Of a stretch of DNA of 62,120 bases, positions 36,501 through 44,679 are shown one piece after another. Position 1 is the stretch's first letter. Each line of letters starts with the position of its first letter. The notes under the pieces were generated by a model. It ran no database searches and was not told the origin of the DNA. It saw only the letters and a list, made by a program, of their open reading frames with translations. The DNA lies in NCBI GenBank assembly GCA_905182735.1, contig CAJJCT010000006.1:1-62120 (forward strand), written 5' to 3'. Origin of the DNA: Candidatus Marivariicella framensis. Lineage in GTDB: Bacteria > Bacteroidota > Bacteroidia > Flavobacteriales > Flavobacteriaceae. A program made the translations under genes and the position numbers.

Positions 36501-37256
36501 TTATTGAGAAAAAAGCCACTTAAAAAGAAAAGGATCGTTAAGCGCTAAATCCCAACTGTTATGCTTTATTTCATCATAAAGAGTAAGTTTTGTTTTAGAT
36601 TTTAATCGAATTAATTTACGAGCTAATTTTTTTGAAAACTTGACATCAACTACATCATCTTTTTTTCCATGAAATAGCCACAAAGGAGTGCCTTTTATTT
36701 TATTAGCCCATGAAGGGCTTCCACCACCACAAATAGCAAATGCAGCTCGAAAAACCCCTGGGTTTTGAGCCAAAATCTCGATTGCACCCATAGCCCCCAT
36801 TGAGAGGCCACCGATATACCTTCTTGAAGGATCGATAGAATATTTTGATTCAAGACTATTTAAAAGCTCTATAACCCCTTTAAGCATATTGTTTTCAGAG
36901 AGAGTTTTATTAAAAACAAAACGCTTCTTATTTGTTTTTTCCCAGAAAGGAACATTCGCCCAGTAATCTTTAGCTTTACATTGCGGAAAAACAACAAAAG
37001 AATCATGTTGTTTTTGAAAATTATCAGATCCCATTACTTTTGATCCGTGAATTAGCTGAGATTCATTATTATTTCCTCTCTCGCCAGAACCATGAAGAAA
37101 GATTAATATAGGATAAGATTTTTCAGAAGAATAGTTTTTAGGAACAATTATCCTGTAGGGTATAGTGTCTTTATTGTTAGAATATATTTTGTAATCAAAT
37201 TGAGCACTAACACATGCTGAAAAACAGAAAAACAGTAATAACTTCAAATTAAACAT
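36501..37256 (-). CDS. Secreted alpha/beta hydrolase (esterase/PHB depolymerase-like)
   Basis: The 251-residue protein has a signal peptide ending at VSAQ (residue 19) and an alpha/beta hydrolase fold. The nucleophile motif is GLSMGAMG, the acid region is GKKDDVVD and the catalytic His is in KHNSWD. HGSGERGNN is the oxyanion region. This resembles prolyl oligopeptidase/phospholipase-carboxylesterase relatives common in Bacteroidota. The substrate is not predictable. It lies upstream-to-downstream with lepA in the leftward direction, 11 bases after it. Confidence 0.82.
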   Translation of the reverse strand: MFNLKLLLFFCFSACVSAQFDYKIYSNNKDTIPYRIIVPKNYSSEKSYPILIFLHGSGERGNNNESQLIHGSKVMGSDNFQKQHDSFVVFPQCKAKDYWANVPFWEKTNKKRFVFNKTLSENNMLKGVIELLNSLESKYSIDPSRRYIGGLSMGAMGAIEILAQNPGVFRAAFAICGGGSPSWANKIKGTPLWLFHGKKDDVVDVKFSKKLARKLIRLKSKTKLTLYDEIKHNSWDLALNDPFLFKWLFSQ

Positions 37257-37267
37257 TTGATATTAAA

Positions 37268-39064
37268 TTAATCATTCAGCTTTAAAACTGCCATGAAAGC
37301 TTCTTGAGGAATTTCAACACTTCCAATTTGTCGCATTTTTTTCTTTCCTTTTTTCTGTTTTTCAAGCAGTTTTCTTTTTCTAGAGATGTCCCCACCATAA
37401 CACTTAGCAGTAACATCTTTTCGAAGAGCCTTAATGGTTTCACGAGATATTATTTTTGCCCCTATTGCAGCCTGAACAGGAATATCAAACTGTTGTCTAG
37501 GTATCAATTCTCTTAATTTTTCACACATTTTCTTTCCAATATTATATGCGTTATCCGCATGAATTAAGGCGGAAAGAGCATCTACTTGATTGCCATTTAA
37601 AAGAATATCAACCTTAACCAGCTTAGAGGATCTGAGTCCAATGGGAGAATAGTCAAAAGAGGCATATCCTTTTGAGACAGTTTTAAGGCGGTCATAAAAA
37701 TCAAAAACTATCTCTGCTAAAGGCATATCAAAGGTTAGCTCTACTCTTTCTGGTGTTAAATAACTTTGATTGGTAATAACACCTCTTTTTTCTATACAAA
37801 GAGACATTATATTTCCTACAAAATCAGATTTAGTAATTATTGAAGCCTTAATGTAGGGCTCCTCAACACGATCTAAATATGAAGGATCAGGTAAATCGGA
37901 GGGATTGTTTACTGGGATTATTTCTTGAGGATTTTTTTTGATGTAAGCTTGATATGAAACATTCGGAACTGTAGTTATAACCGGCATTCCAAACTCTCTT
38001 TCTAGCCTTTCTTGAATAATTTCTAAATGTAACATTCCTAAAAAACCACAACGAAAACCGAACCCTAAAGCCGCCGAGCTTTCAGGAATAAAAACCAGAG
38101 AAGCGTCGTTAAGCTGAAGCTTTTCCATGCTTGAGCGCAGTTCTTCATAATCCTCGGTATCAACTGGATATATGCCAGCAAAAACCATCGGCTTAACCTC
38201 TTCAAACCCATCTATAGCAGGAGTATTTATGCTTTTTGAGCTTACAATAGTATCTCCAACTTTAACTTCGCTTGCTTCTTTTATGCCCGTAATTAAATAA
38301 CCAACATCTCCAGCAGACACAGAATTTTTAGGTTCTTGTTTTAGTTTTAATAATCCAACATCATCCACATTATAATCTTTGCCTGTGGCTAAAAACTTAA
38401 CTTTATCTCCTTTTTTAATCTCTCCGTTTATTACTCTGAAATATGTCTCGACCCCCCTAAAAGGATTATAAATTGAATCGAAAATTAAGGCCTGTAAAGG
38501 CGAATTTAGATCTCCTTTTGGACAAGGAACCTTTGATATAATTGCCTCTAAAATTGATTTTATTCCTAGACCAGTTTTGGCAGACGCAGGTATTACATCT
38601 TCTGAATCACAGCCAAGCAACCCAACAATGTCATCGGTAACCTCTTCCGGATTAGCGGAAGGAAGATCAACTTTATTTAAAACAGGAATTATTTCTAAGT
38701 CATTTTCTAAAGCTAAATAGAGGTTTGAAATGGTTTGAGCTTGAATACTTTGAGCAGCATCAACCACCAGAAGAGCCCCCTCACAAGCGGCAATAGACCT
38801 AGAAACTTCATACGAAAAGTCAACATGGCCAGGAGTATCAATTAAGTTAAACACATATTTTTCACCTTGATGAAAATACTCCATTTGAATTGCATGAGAT
38901 TTTATTGTTATTCCCCTCTCTCTTTCTATGTCCATGCTATCTAAAAGCTGATCCTTTTTTTCTCTTTCTGTAACAGATCCCGTGAAATCAAGAAGCCTGT
39001 CTGCAAGAGTGCTTTTGCCATGATCAATATGAGCAATTATGCAAAAGTTTCTAATATTTTTCAT
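37268..39064 (-). CDS. lepA: Elongation factor 4 (LepA)
   Basis: The 598-residue translational GTPase has G1 [10 protein letters not shown]3 DTPGHVDF and G4 NKVDLP. The LepA-specific C-terminal domain includes [25 protein letters not shown]. LepA acts on stalled or initiating ribosomes. Length and domain order are complete. Confidence 0.97.
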   Translation of the reverse strand: MKNIRNFCIIAHIDHGKSTLADRLLDFTGSVTEREKKDQLLDSMDIERERGITIKSHAIQMEYFHQGEKYVFNLIDTPGHVDFSYEVSRSIAACEGALLVVDAAQSIQAQTISNLYLALENDLEIIPVLNKVDLPSANPEEVTDDIVGLLGCDSEDVIPASAKTGLGIKSILEAIISKVPCPKGDLNSPLQALIFDSIYNPFRGVETYFRVINGEIKKGDKVKFLATGKDYNVDDVGLLKLKQEPKNSVSAGDVGYLITGIKEASEVKVGDTIVSSKSINTPAIDGFEEVKPMVFAGIYPVDTEDYEELRSSMEKLQLNDASLVFIPESSAALGFGFRCGFLGMLHLEIIQERLEREFGMPVITTVPNVSYQAYIKKNPQEIIPVNNPSDLPDPSYLDRVEEPYIKASIITKSDFVGNIMSLCIEKRGVITNQSYLTPERVELTFDMPLAEIVFDFYDRLKTVSKGYASFDYSPIGLRSSKLVKVDILLNGNQVDALSALIHADNAYNIGKKMCEKLRELIPRQQFDIPVQAAIGAKIISRETIKALRKDVTAKCYGGDISRKRKLLEKQKKGKKKMRQIGSVEIPQEAFMAVLKLND

Positions 39065-39086
39065 TTAATTTTGGAGTATAGGCATG

Positions 39087-39094
39087 CAAAGATA
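39087..39094 (-). promoter_or_regulatory. Candidate -7 box for lepA
   Basis: The minus strand reads TATCTTTG, matching TAnnTTTG, 22 bases before the lepA start codon. Its presence at this place also argues against a dusB start as early as 39100. Confidence 0.42.
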
Positions 39095-39210
39095 TTAAAT
39101 TGCATACCCATTACTCTTTTCTTGTTGAAGAACTTCATAAACAAAACACAAAAGAACCAACAACTAAGTTAAAACAGACTTTTTTATTAGTTTTGCACAA
39201 AAGATATCCT

Positions 39211-40203
39211 TTGTTAACTATAGGCAACATATCGCTCCCAGACTTCCCTCTTCTTTTGGCTCCAATGGAAGACGTTAGTGATCCTCCATTTAGAGCCTTA
39301 TGTAAAAACCATGGCGCGGACATAATGTATACTGAGTTTATTTCAAGCGAAGGGCTTATAAGAGATGCGGCTAAAAGCGTTCAGAAACTTGATATTTATG
39401 AAAAAGAAAGACCTGTAGGGATTCAGATTTTCGGAGCAAATATAGATTCAATGTTAAAGGCCGTAGAGATAGTTGAGGCCACAAGCCCAGACATAATTGA
39501 CATAAACTTTGGGTGCCCCGTAAAAAAAGTGGTTTGTAAAGGAGCGGGAGCAGGTATTTTAAAAGACATTCCTTTAATGGTTAAACTAACTGAGGCAATG
39601 GTGAAACACACGAGACTTCCTGTCACTATAAAAACCAGGTTAGGATGGGATCATGACTCTATAAAAATTGTTGAAGTAGCAGAGAGGCTCCAAGACGTGG
39701 GTGCTGCAGCAATATCTATTCACGGAAGGACACGAGCACAAATGTATAAGGGAGAGGCGGATTGGTCTAAAATTTCAGAGGTTAAAAATAATCCACGAAT
39801 GCACATTCCTATTTTTGCAAACGGAGACATTAATACGCCTGAAAAAGCAAGAATTATTCGAGATGAATATGGGTTAGATGGAGCAATGATTGGACGGGCT
39901 GCAATAGGCAATCCATGGTTTTTTAATGAGGTAAAATCGTACCTAAAGGATAAAACTGTCACAAGCTCACCGTCTATAGGTCAAAGATTAGAAGCAGCGA
40001 GAAGTCATTTAAAAATGGCAATAGACTGGAAGGGGGAAACTTTAGGAGTTTTAGAGACAAGAAGACACTATACAAATTATTTCAAAGGCATCCCTGATTT
40101 TAAAAAGTATAGAACAAAAATGGTAACCTCCGATTTATCTCATGAAGTTTTTGCAGTTTTTGACGAGGTAGGAGACAAGTTTAAAAACCTTGCGAAAGTG
40201 TAG
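39211..40203 (+). CDS. dusB: tRNA-dihydrouridine synthase (DusB)
   Basis: The FMN-dependent enzyme has LLLAPMEDVSDPPFRALC at the N-terminus, FGCPVKKVVCKGAGAGIL with the catalytic Cys, and the motif SIHGRTRAQMYKGEADW. It reduces uridines in the tRNA D loop. The frame is open to an ATG at 39100, but family members start just before the segment IGNISLPDFPLLLAP. I prefer the TTG at 39211, which follows a possible -7 box (TAGTTTTG at 39188-39195). That gives 330 residues. The start is uncertain; the identity is not. Confidence 0.88.
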   Translation: MLTIGNISLPDFPLLLAPMEDVSDPPFRALCKNHGADIMYTEFISSEGLIRDAAKSVQKLDIYEKERPVGIQIFGANIDSMLKAVEIVEATSPDIIDINFGCPVKKVVCKGAGAGILKDIPLMVKLTEAMVKHTRLPVTIKTRLGWDHDSIKIVEVAERLQDVGAAAISIHGRTRAQMYKGEADWSKISEVKNNPRMHIPIFANGDINTPEKARIIRDEYGLDGAMIGRAAIGNPWFFNEVKSYLKDKTVTSSPSIGQRLEAARSHLKMAIDWKGETLGVLETRRHYTNYFKGIPDFKKYRTKMVTSDLSHEVFAVFDEVGDKFKNLAKV

Positions 40204-40204
40204 G

Positions 40205-41398
40205 CTAGTCTAAAGAATTTTGGATGCCTCTGGTAGCCCAAGCAGAGGTAATGGCTCCCAAGACAAAAACAGTTGTCAAAACAATAAAAATATTTTTTGA
40301 AATAAGCGATACGGGATAAGCTAAAGAAGTTCCAGGAACAAAAACGAAAGGATACAGGTCTTGAACAAAAATTAATACACTTCCAATAAGCACTCCTCCA
40401 ACTGAACCAATTATAGAAATAAGCAAACCTAAAAAAAGAAAAACTCTTTGAATATTTTTTGGAGTTTCACCAAGAGCATAAAGTAATTTTAACTGAGAGG
40501 CCTTGTCTACCCTCATCATTATTAAAGATCCAATTAGATTGAATAAGGCAATTAAAATCACCAATGAGAAAATTAAATAAACAGCTAAGTTTTCAGTATT
40601 TATCATCTTATACAAGGCTGGGTTTTGCTCAGCCCTAGACTGTATTACAAAACGACCATCAAAATGTTGTTTTAAGTTTGAGAAAATCTCTTTTTCAGAA
40701 TAATTAGAATCAATTTTAATTGAAATGTGTGAAAACTCATCATCTTCAAAACTCAACAATTTTCTTGCAAAATCAATTGAACAAAACGCATATTTTTTAT
40801 CAATATCTTCACTTATTTGAAATATTCCGTTAACAAAGGCAGGCATTGTCACAAAAGGAGAGCCTTTAAATTTAAGCTTCCCTTTTTTTGGAGCTGACAA
40901 CTCTAAGTATGATGAGTAATCATAAACACCGACGCCAAGACTCGAAGAAAGACCATAGCCTAAAACAACTGAATTTGAATCAAAATCAATCCATTCTCCA
41001 ATTACCACTAAGCTGTCAACAGGGCTAGTTGAAGTATATGATGAAGAAACGCCCTTAATATAAGCAGCTTGATTCTTTCCTTCAAAACCGAAAAACACCT
41101 TTTCTTCAATCACTCGAGAAGAAGAAAGAATCCCTTTTGTGCTGAGTAAATCTTTCCATAGTTTTTCATCGACTTTTAGAGTTTTACCATTTTTAGGAAT
41201 GATTTTGAAATCAGGCTCAAATTGATCATAAAAAGCCATTCCAAAATCTTTTAAACCCTCAAATCCACTTAAGACTATCAACAAAGCAGAAGAGCTTACA
41301 ACTAAAACAGTTATAGCAAACAGATTAATTCTATTGACAACAGTTTGAGAGCTTTTTGAAAACAAATACCTTAAAGCAATTCGAAAAGAAAATTTCAC
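40205..41398 (-). CDS. ABC transporter permease, FtsX/LolC-like
   Basis: The 397-residue protein has an N-terminal membrane helix (about residues 22-45), a large periplasmic domain and three C-terminal helices, the MacB/LolCE-type permease layout. The N-terminus with FSKSSQTVVNRINLFAI resembles LolC/E. An ATPase subunit is not encoded next to it, as is common for flavobacterial LolC-type genes. It may extract lipoproteins from the inner membrane; that is inferred from the family. Confidence 0.8.
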   Translation of the reverse strand: MKFSFRIALRYLFSKSSQTVVNRINLFAITVLVVSSSALLIVLSGFEGLKDFGMAFYDQFEPDFKIIPKNGKTLKVDEKLWKDLLSTKGILSSSRVIEEKVFFGFEGKNQAAYIKGVSSSYTSTSPVDSLVVIGEWIDFDSNSVVLGYGLSSSLGVGVYDYSSYLELSAPKKGKLKFKGSPFVTMPAFVNGIFQISEDIDKKYAFCSIDFARKLLSFEDDEFSHISIKIDSNYSEKEIFSNLKQHFDGRFVIQSRAEQNPALYKMINTENLAVYLIFSLVILIALFNLIGSLIMMRVDKASQLKLLYALGETPKNIQRVFLFLGLLISIIGSVGGVLIGSVLIFVQDLYPFVFVPGTSLAYPVSLISKNIFIVLTTVFVLGAITSAWATRGIQNSLD

Positions 41399-41400
41399 AA

Positions 41401-41799
41401 TTATCTTTTTTGTTTTGAAGGAAGCAGGTCTGAATTAGAAATAGGATTCTCAGGATTTTTAAGAGCAGAATCTATTTTTTCAATATAATCTAAGGAATCA
41501 TCAATATAAAAAGCTAGCTGAGGAGTTCTTCGCATTTGATTTTTCATTATTTGAGACAATTCATGCCTTATTTTAAAGCTGTTTTCTTGCATGGATTTTA
41601 AGTATTCCAAAGCAGATGTAGAAGGAAAAATACTTAAAAAAATTTTTGCAAAAGCTAGATCTACAGTGACATGAACCTTAGTTATCGAAATAATAAGATT
41701 CGAGAGCCCTTCTTTTCTTATATTGCCCTGTAAAAGAGTAGCCAGCTCTTTTTGAATTACAGAGGCAATTTTTTTTTGTCTTGGAGTTTCCTCATTCAT
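41401..41799 (-). CDS. rbfA: Ribosome-binding factor A
   Basis: The 132-residue protein matches RbfA: N-terminal RQKKIASVIQKELATLLQ, KH-like core with VTVDLAFAKIFLSIFP, and MRRTPQLAFYIDDSLDYI near the C-terminus. RbfA helps mature the 30S subunit, especially in the cold. It overlaps nothing and is two bases upstream of the permease gene. A -7 box lies directly ahead of its ATG. Confidence 0.92.
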   Translation of the reverse strand: MNEETPRQKKIASVIQKELATLLQGNIRKEGLSNLIISITKVHVTVDLAFAKIFLSIFPSTSALEYLKSMQENSFKIRHELSQIMKNQMRRTPQLAFYIDDSLDYIEKIDSALKNPENPISNSDLLPSKQKR

Positions 41800-41803
41800 A
41801 AAA

Positions 41804-41811
41804 CAAAGCTA
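41804..41811 (-). promoter_or_regulatory. -7 box of a near-leaderless rbfA promoter
   Basis: The minus strand reads TAGCTTTG, fitting TAnnTTTG, and ends four bases before the rbfA ATG. If used, transcription would start at or next to the start codon. Confidence 0.4.
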
Positions 41812-41907
41812 AGCATTATTTGTATTTTTAAATTGAGTTTATTGAATTCAATAAAAAACAATCTAAAAACTTGTAAAAGGCAATCAAATATTTTTTAAAT
41901 TTAAGCC

Positions 41908-41925
41908 ATGGTTGAATAAAACCAT
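41908..41925. promoter_or_regulatory. Inverted repeat upstream of the HATPase-STAS-cyclase operon
   Basis: ATGGTT and AACCAT flank a six-base spacer. The repeat touches a weak -7-like octamer (TATATTAG, 41925-41932) about 35 bases before the first gene of the operon. It could be an operator or a small hairpin. A six-base arm can occur by chance. Confidence 0.35.
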
Positions 41926-41966
41926 ATATTAGCAAAAAATTAATCTACTTCTAAATATAAAGTTTG

Positions 41967-42392
41967 ATGGATAAAAAACCAACGGTAGAATTAAAACTAC
42001 CGATCTTAAAAAACATGGAACTTGTTGCTACCCAAACAGCTGAAGTGGTAGCCAAGCACATGCAGTTGTCAGAAGAAAAGTCGGGAGAAATATCAATGGC
42101 CTTAATTGAAGCATGTATAAATGCTTTTGAACATTCAGAATCTAAAAGTGAAGTGTATATACATTTTATGATTGACGATCATAATTTAACAATTAAAGTA
42201 ATTGATAAAGGAAAAGGTTTTGATGAGTCAAATGTAAAAATTCCAAAAATTGAATCAAAAATTAACACTGATGAGCGAAAAAGAGGCTGGGGAATTATGC
42301 TTATAAAGGAATTAATGGATTCTGTCAATTTTGAGTCAGATCACACAGGAACTACTCTAACGATGGTTAAAAAAAAGGACACAAATGAATAA
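41967..42392 (+). CDS. RsbW/SpoIIAB-like HATPase (anti-sigma-type serine kinase)
   Basis: The 141-residue protein is a small GHKL ATPase. The N box EACINAFEH supplies Glu48, Asn52 and His56. The G1 box is DKGKGFD (Asp80) and the G2-like segment is RGWGIMLIKELMD. This is the pattern of anti-sigma kinases that phosphorylate STAS partners. A TTG at 41964 precedes the ATG used here. The last eight bases overlap the STAS gene, so the pair is translationally coupled. No sigma factor is encoded nearby, so its client is probably the STAS protein and, through it, another output. Confidence 0.88.
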   Translation: MDKKPTVELKLPILKNMELVATQTAEVVAKHMQLSEEKSGEISMALIEACINAFEHSESKSEVYIHFMIDDHNLTIKVIDKGKGFDESNVKIPKIESKINTDERKRGWGIMLIKELMDSVNFESDHTGTTLTMVKKKDTNE

Positions 42393-42726
42393 AGTAACAA
42401 ATGTTGAGCTAATAGGAGATGTTATTGTTGTTGCAACTGAAGGATATCTCAATAAAGATCTTGGAGACGAAATTCAAAAGGCGGCTCAAGAACACATATC
42501 TAATGGAGTAAATAAAGTCTTAATTAACCTTGAGCGGTCTAATATTGTAAATAGCATTGGAGCCTCTATTTTAATTGAAATAATTGAGGAGCTTCAGGAA
42601 AATAACGGAGTTCTTGCCTTTTGCGAATTAGCTCCAATAATAGAAAAGACATTTACAATAATGGGCCTAACTAAATATTGTAAAAGCTATCCAACTCAAG
42701 ACGCGGCTATAACAGCCATGTCTTAA
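42385..42726 (+). CDS. STAS domain protein (anti-sigma factor antagonist type)
   Basis: The 113-residue single STAS domain resembles SpoIIAA/RsbV. The phosphorylation loop reads NIVNSIGAS, placing Ser57 where SpoIIAA has its phospho-serine; the usual Asp before it is Asn56. In partner switching the HATPase phosphorylates this serine and a PP2C phosphatase removes it. Both partner types are encoded in this locus. It overlaps the HATPase by eight bases and is followed 15 bases later by the nucleotide cyclase. Confidence 0.88.
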   Translation: MNKVTNVELIGDVIVVATEGYLNKDLGDEIQKAAQEHISNGVNKVLINLERSNIVNSIGASILIEIIEELQENNGVLAFCELAPIIEKTFTIMGLTKYCKSYPTQDAAITAMS

Positions 42727-42741
42727 GAATTAATATACATT

Positions 42742-44679
42742 TTGGAACCAATTTTACGCCTTAGTGAATTAAAATTATTTAAGGACAAGCTTGATTTTAT
42801 TAAATCCCAAAAGGGATTATTCTTACTTCAAATTTTTTTTTTCAGTAAAAAAACAATTATTAAATCTCTAGGTTTAATTGAATACTTTGATCAGTTAATA
42901 CCCCAAAACATTCTAAGAACTAATAACTTTCATTCAATAGAGGAAGGTGAAAAGGAATGGAAAACACTTAAATCTTTTTTTGATTTTCATACATATACTT
43001 CAGGTTATGCAATTAATATTACAAATAACAACAACCCCATAGGTGTTATTTTTTCTCCATTTAAAACTCCCCCTTCGTCTTTAACCCGCTCTTTAGTTTT
43101 AAATTTTAAAAATCAAATTGAAAATCAAATTGAAATTAAAGATATAGAACAAAAGCTTTCTAACACAAATAAAGAGCTAAGTAATAAGATGCTAGAGATT
43201 GAGTCGTTAATTGATGTAACGGAAATCATAAACAATCAAGATGGTCTTAAGCAAAGTCTTTTTGAAAACATTTTAATAACCATACTCTCTATTTTAAACG
43301 CATCAAAAGGAATGATTCTTTTGAAAGATGAAAAGTCAGGCTTCTTTAATGTTATGTCGCAGTTTAACATTCTTAAAGAAGAGTTGCCTAATAAAATTAT
43401 AAGAATAACTAAAGGAGTTTTAAAGGAACTTGATCAAGAAATGAAATCTAAGATAATTGATGATCCTCAGAAATACGAAATTCTTAAAGCTTCTAAAAAA
43501 AACTGTATTGTTAGTCCAATTATTACAGGAAATTCTGTTGAGGGAGTTCTTTTGCTTTTTGATAAAGAAAGCAGAAATGGCTTAATTAAATTTACACAAC
43601 AAGACCTAAGACTTTTCGACAGCTTAAGTAAAAAAGTAAGCCTTGCATACGACAATATCCGGTTAATTGACTCTTTAAAAAGCTCTAACAAATTAGTTGA
43701 TAACATTATGTCTTCAATTACAACAGGGATTATCATGATTAATGTGTTGGGGGAGATAGAGTTTGTTAATCACTCTGCCAAAAAAATATTTGGAATAGAA
43801 CAAGAAGAAGTGATGAACAATCATTACTTCATGGTTTTTCAAAATAATCAACCTTTAATCGAACTACTTGAAAGCTCGGAAGTTAAAGACGAAATCATAT
43901 ATGAAAATAATTTTAAAATTAAAGATATTGAAGAAAATCCTCATGAAATAAATCTTACACTCTCTCCAGTTTATAATGAAGAAAACGAAAGGTCTGGTGT
44001 TGTTTTTTCTTTTGAAGATCTTTCTGGAATTAATAAGATTAAGTCAACATTTAAAAAATATGTTTCAGAAAACATTGTAGATGAATTACTTCAAAACGAA
44101 AACTCTTTAGAGCTTGGAGGAGCTCAAAGTGAAGTATGTGTTCTTTTTTCTGACATTAGAGGTTTTACTGCTCTTTCTGAAAAAATGAAACCCTCAGAAG
44201 TTGTTTACTTACTAAACACATATTTTGAATCAATGATTGATGTTGTTTTTTCTTACAACGGAACACTAGATAAAATAATTGGTGATGAACTCATGGTTTT
44301 ATACGGAGTTCCATTAAAAAATAAAAATGATTCTCAAAGCGCTGTTAACTCAGCAATTGCAATGTTTAAAGCTTTAGAAAAATTCAATAAAGAAATTGAA
44401 AAAGAAAATTTACCGAAGCTTGAAATAGGAATAGGAATTAATTACGGTAAAGTTGTGTCAGGTAATATTGGGTCAGAACGTCAAATGAATTATACGGTAA
44501 TAGGAGACGCTGTAAACCTTGCATCAAGATTATGTTCTCATGCAAAATCTGGGGAGGTAGTTATTTCTAAGAGTGTTTTCGAAGAATTAGATAACCATGA
44601 AGGATTTGAAGCCCAAGACCCCATAAGAGTAAAAGGAAAATCAAAAGAAGTTCAAAATTGGATTTATAAGGCTATTTAA
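42742..44679 (+). CDS. GAF-PAS class III adenylate/guanylate cyclase
   Basis: The 645-residue soluble protein starts with TTG (no in-frame ATG is available nearby). Residues 1-125 match nothing I know. Then come a coiled-coil stretch (125-160), a GAF-like domain (about 160-305), a PAS domain (about 318-425) and a class III cyclase domain (about 455-645). Catalytic residues are complete: metal Asp471 (FSDIRGFT) and Asp515 (IIGDELM), base-selecting Lys511 and Thr585, and transition-state Asn592 and Arg596 (VNLASR). The Lys/Thr pair suggests ATP as substrate. It is co-transcribed with the HATPase and STAS genes, which probably control it. Confidence 0.88.
   Translation: MEPILRLSELKLFKDKLDFIKSQKGLFLLQIFFFSKKTIIKSLGLIEYFDQLIPQNILRTNNFHSIEEGEKEWKTLKSFFDFHTYTSGYAINITNNNNPIGVIFSPFKTPPSSLTRSLVLNFKNQIENQIEIKDIEQKLSNTNKELSNKMLEIESLIDVTEIINNQDGLKQSLFENILITILSILNASKGMILLKDEKSGFFNVMSQFNILKEELPNKIIRITKGVLKELDQEMKSKIIDDPQKYEILKASKKNCIVSPIITGNSVEGVLLLFDKESRNGLIKFTQQDLRLFDSLSKKVSLAYDNIRLIDSLKSSNKLVDNIMSSITTGIIMINVLGEIEFVNHSAKKIFGIEQEEVMNNHYFMVFQNNQPLIELLESSEVKDEIIYENNFKIKDIEENPHEINLTLSPVYNEENERSGVVFSFEDLSGINKIKSTFKKYVSENIVDELLQNENSLELGGAQSEVCVLFSDIRGFTALSEKMKPSEVVYLLNTYFESMIDVVFSYNGTLDKIIGDELMVLYGVPLKNKNDSQSAVNSAIAMFKALEKFNKEIEKENLPKLEIGIGINYGKVVSGNIGSERQMNYTVIGDAVNLASRLCSHAKSGEVVISKSVFEELDNHEGFEAQDPIRVKGKSKEVQNWIYKAI

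Noticed and set aside
39100-39210. N-terminal extension of dusB to the ATG at 39100
   Set aside because: The added residues have no family counterpart, the region lies next to the lepA promoter box, and a -7 box occurs just before 39211.
41967-42726. Calling the HATPase/STAS pair a sigma-B regulator
   Set aside because: No sigma factor gene is present in the locus or elsewhere in the window; the only downstream partner is the cyclase.
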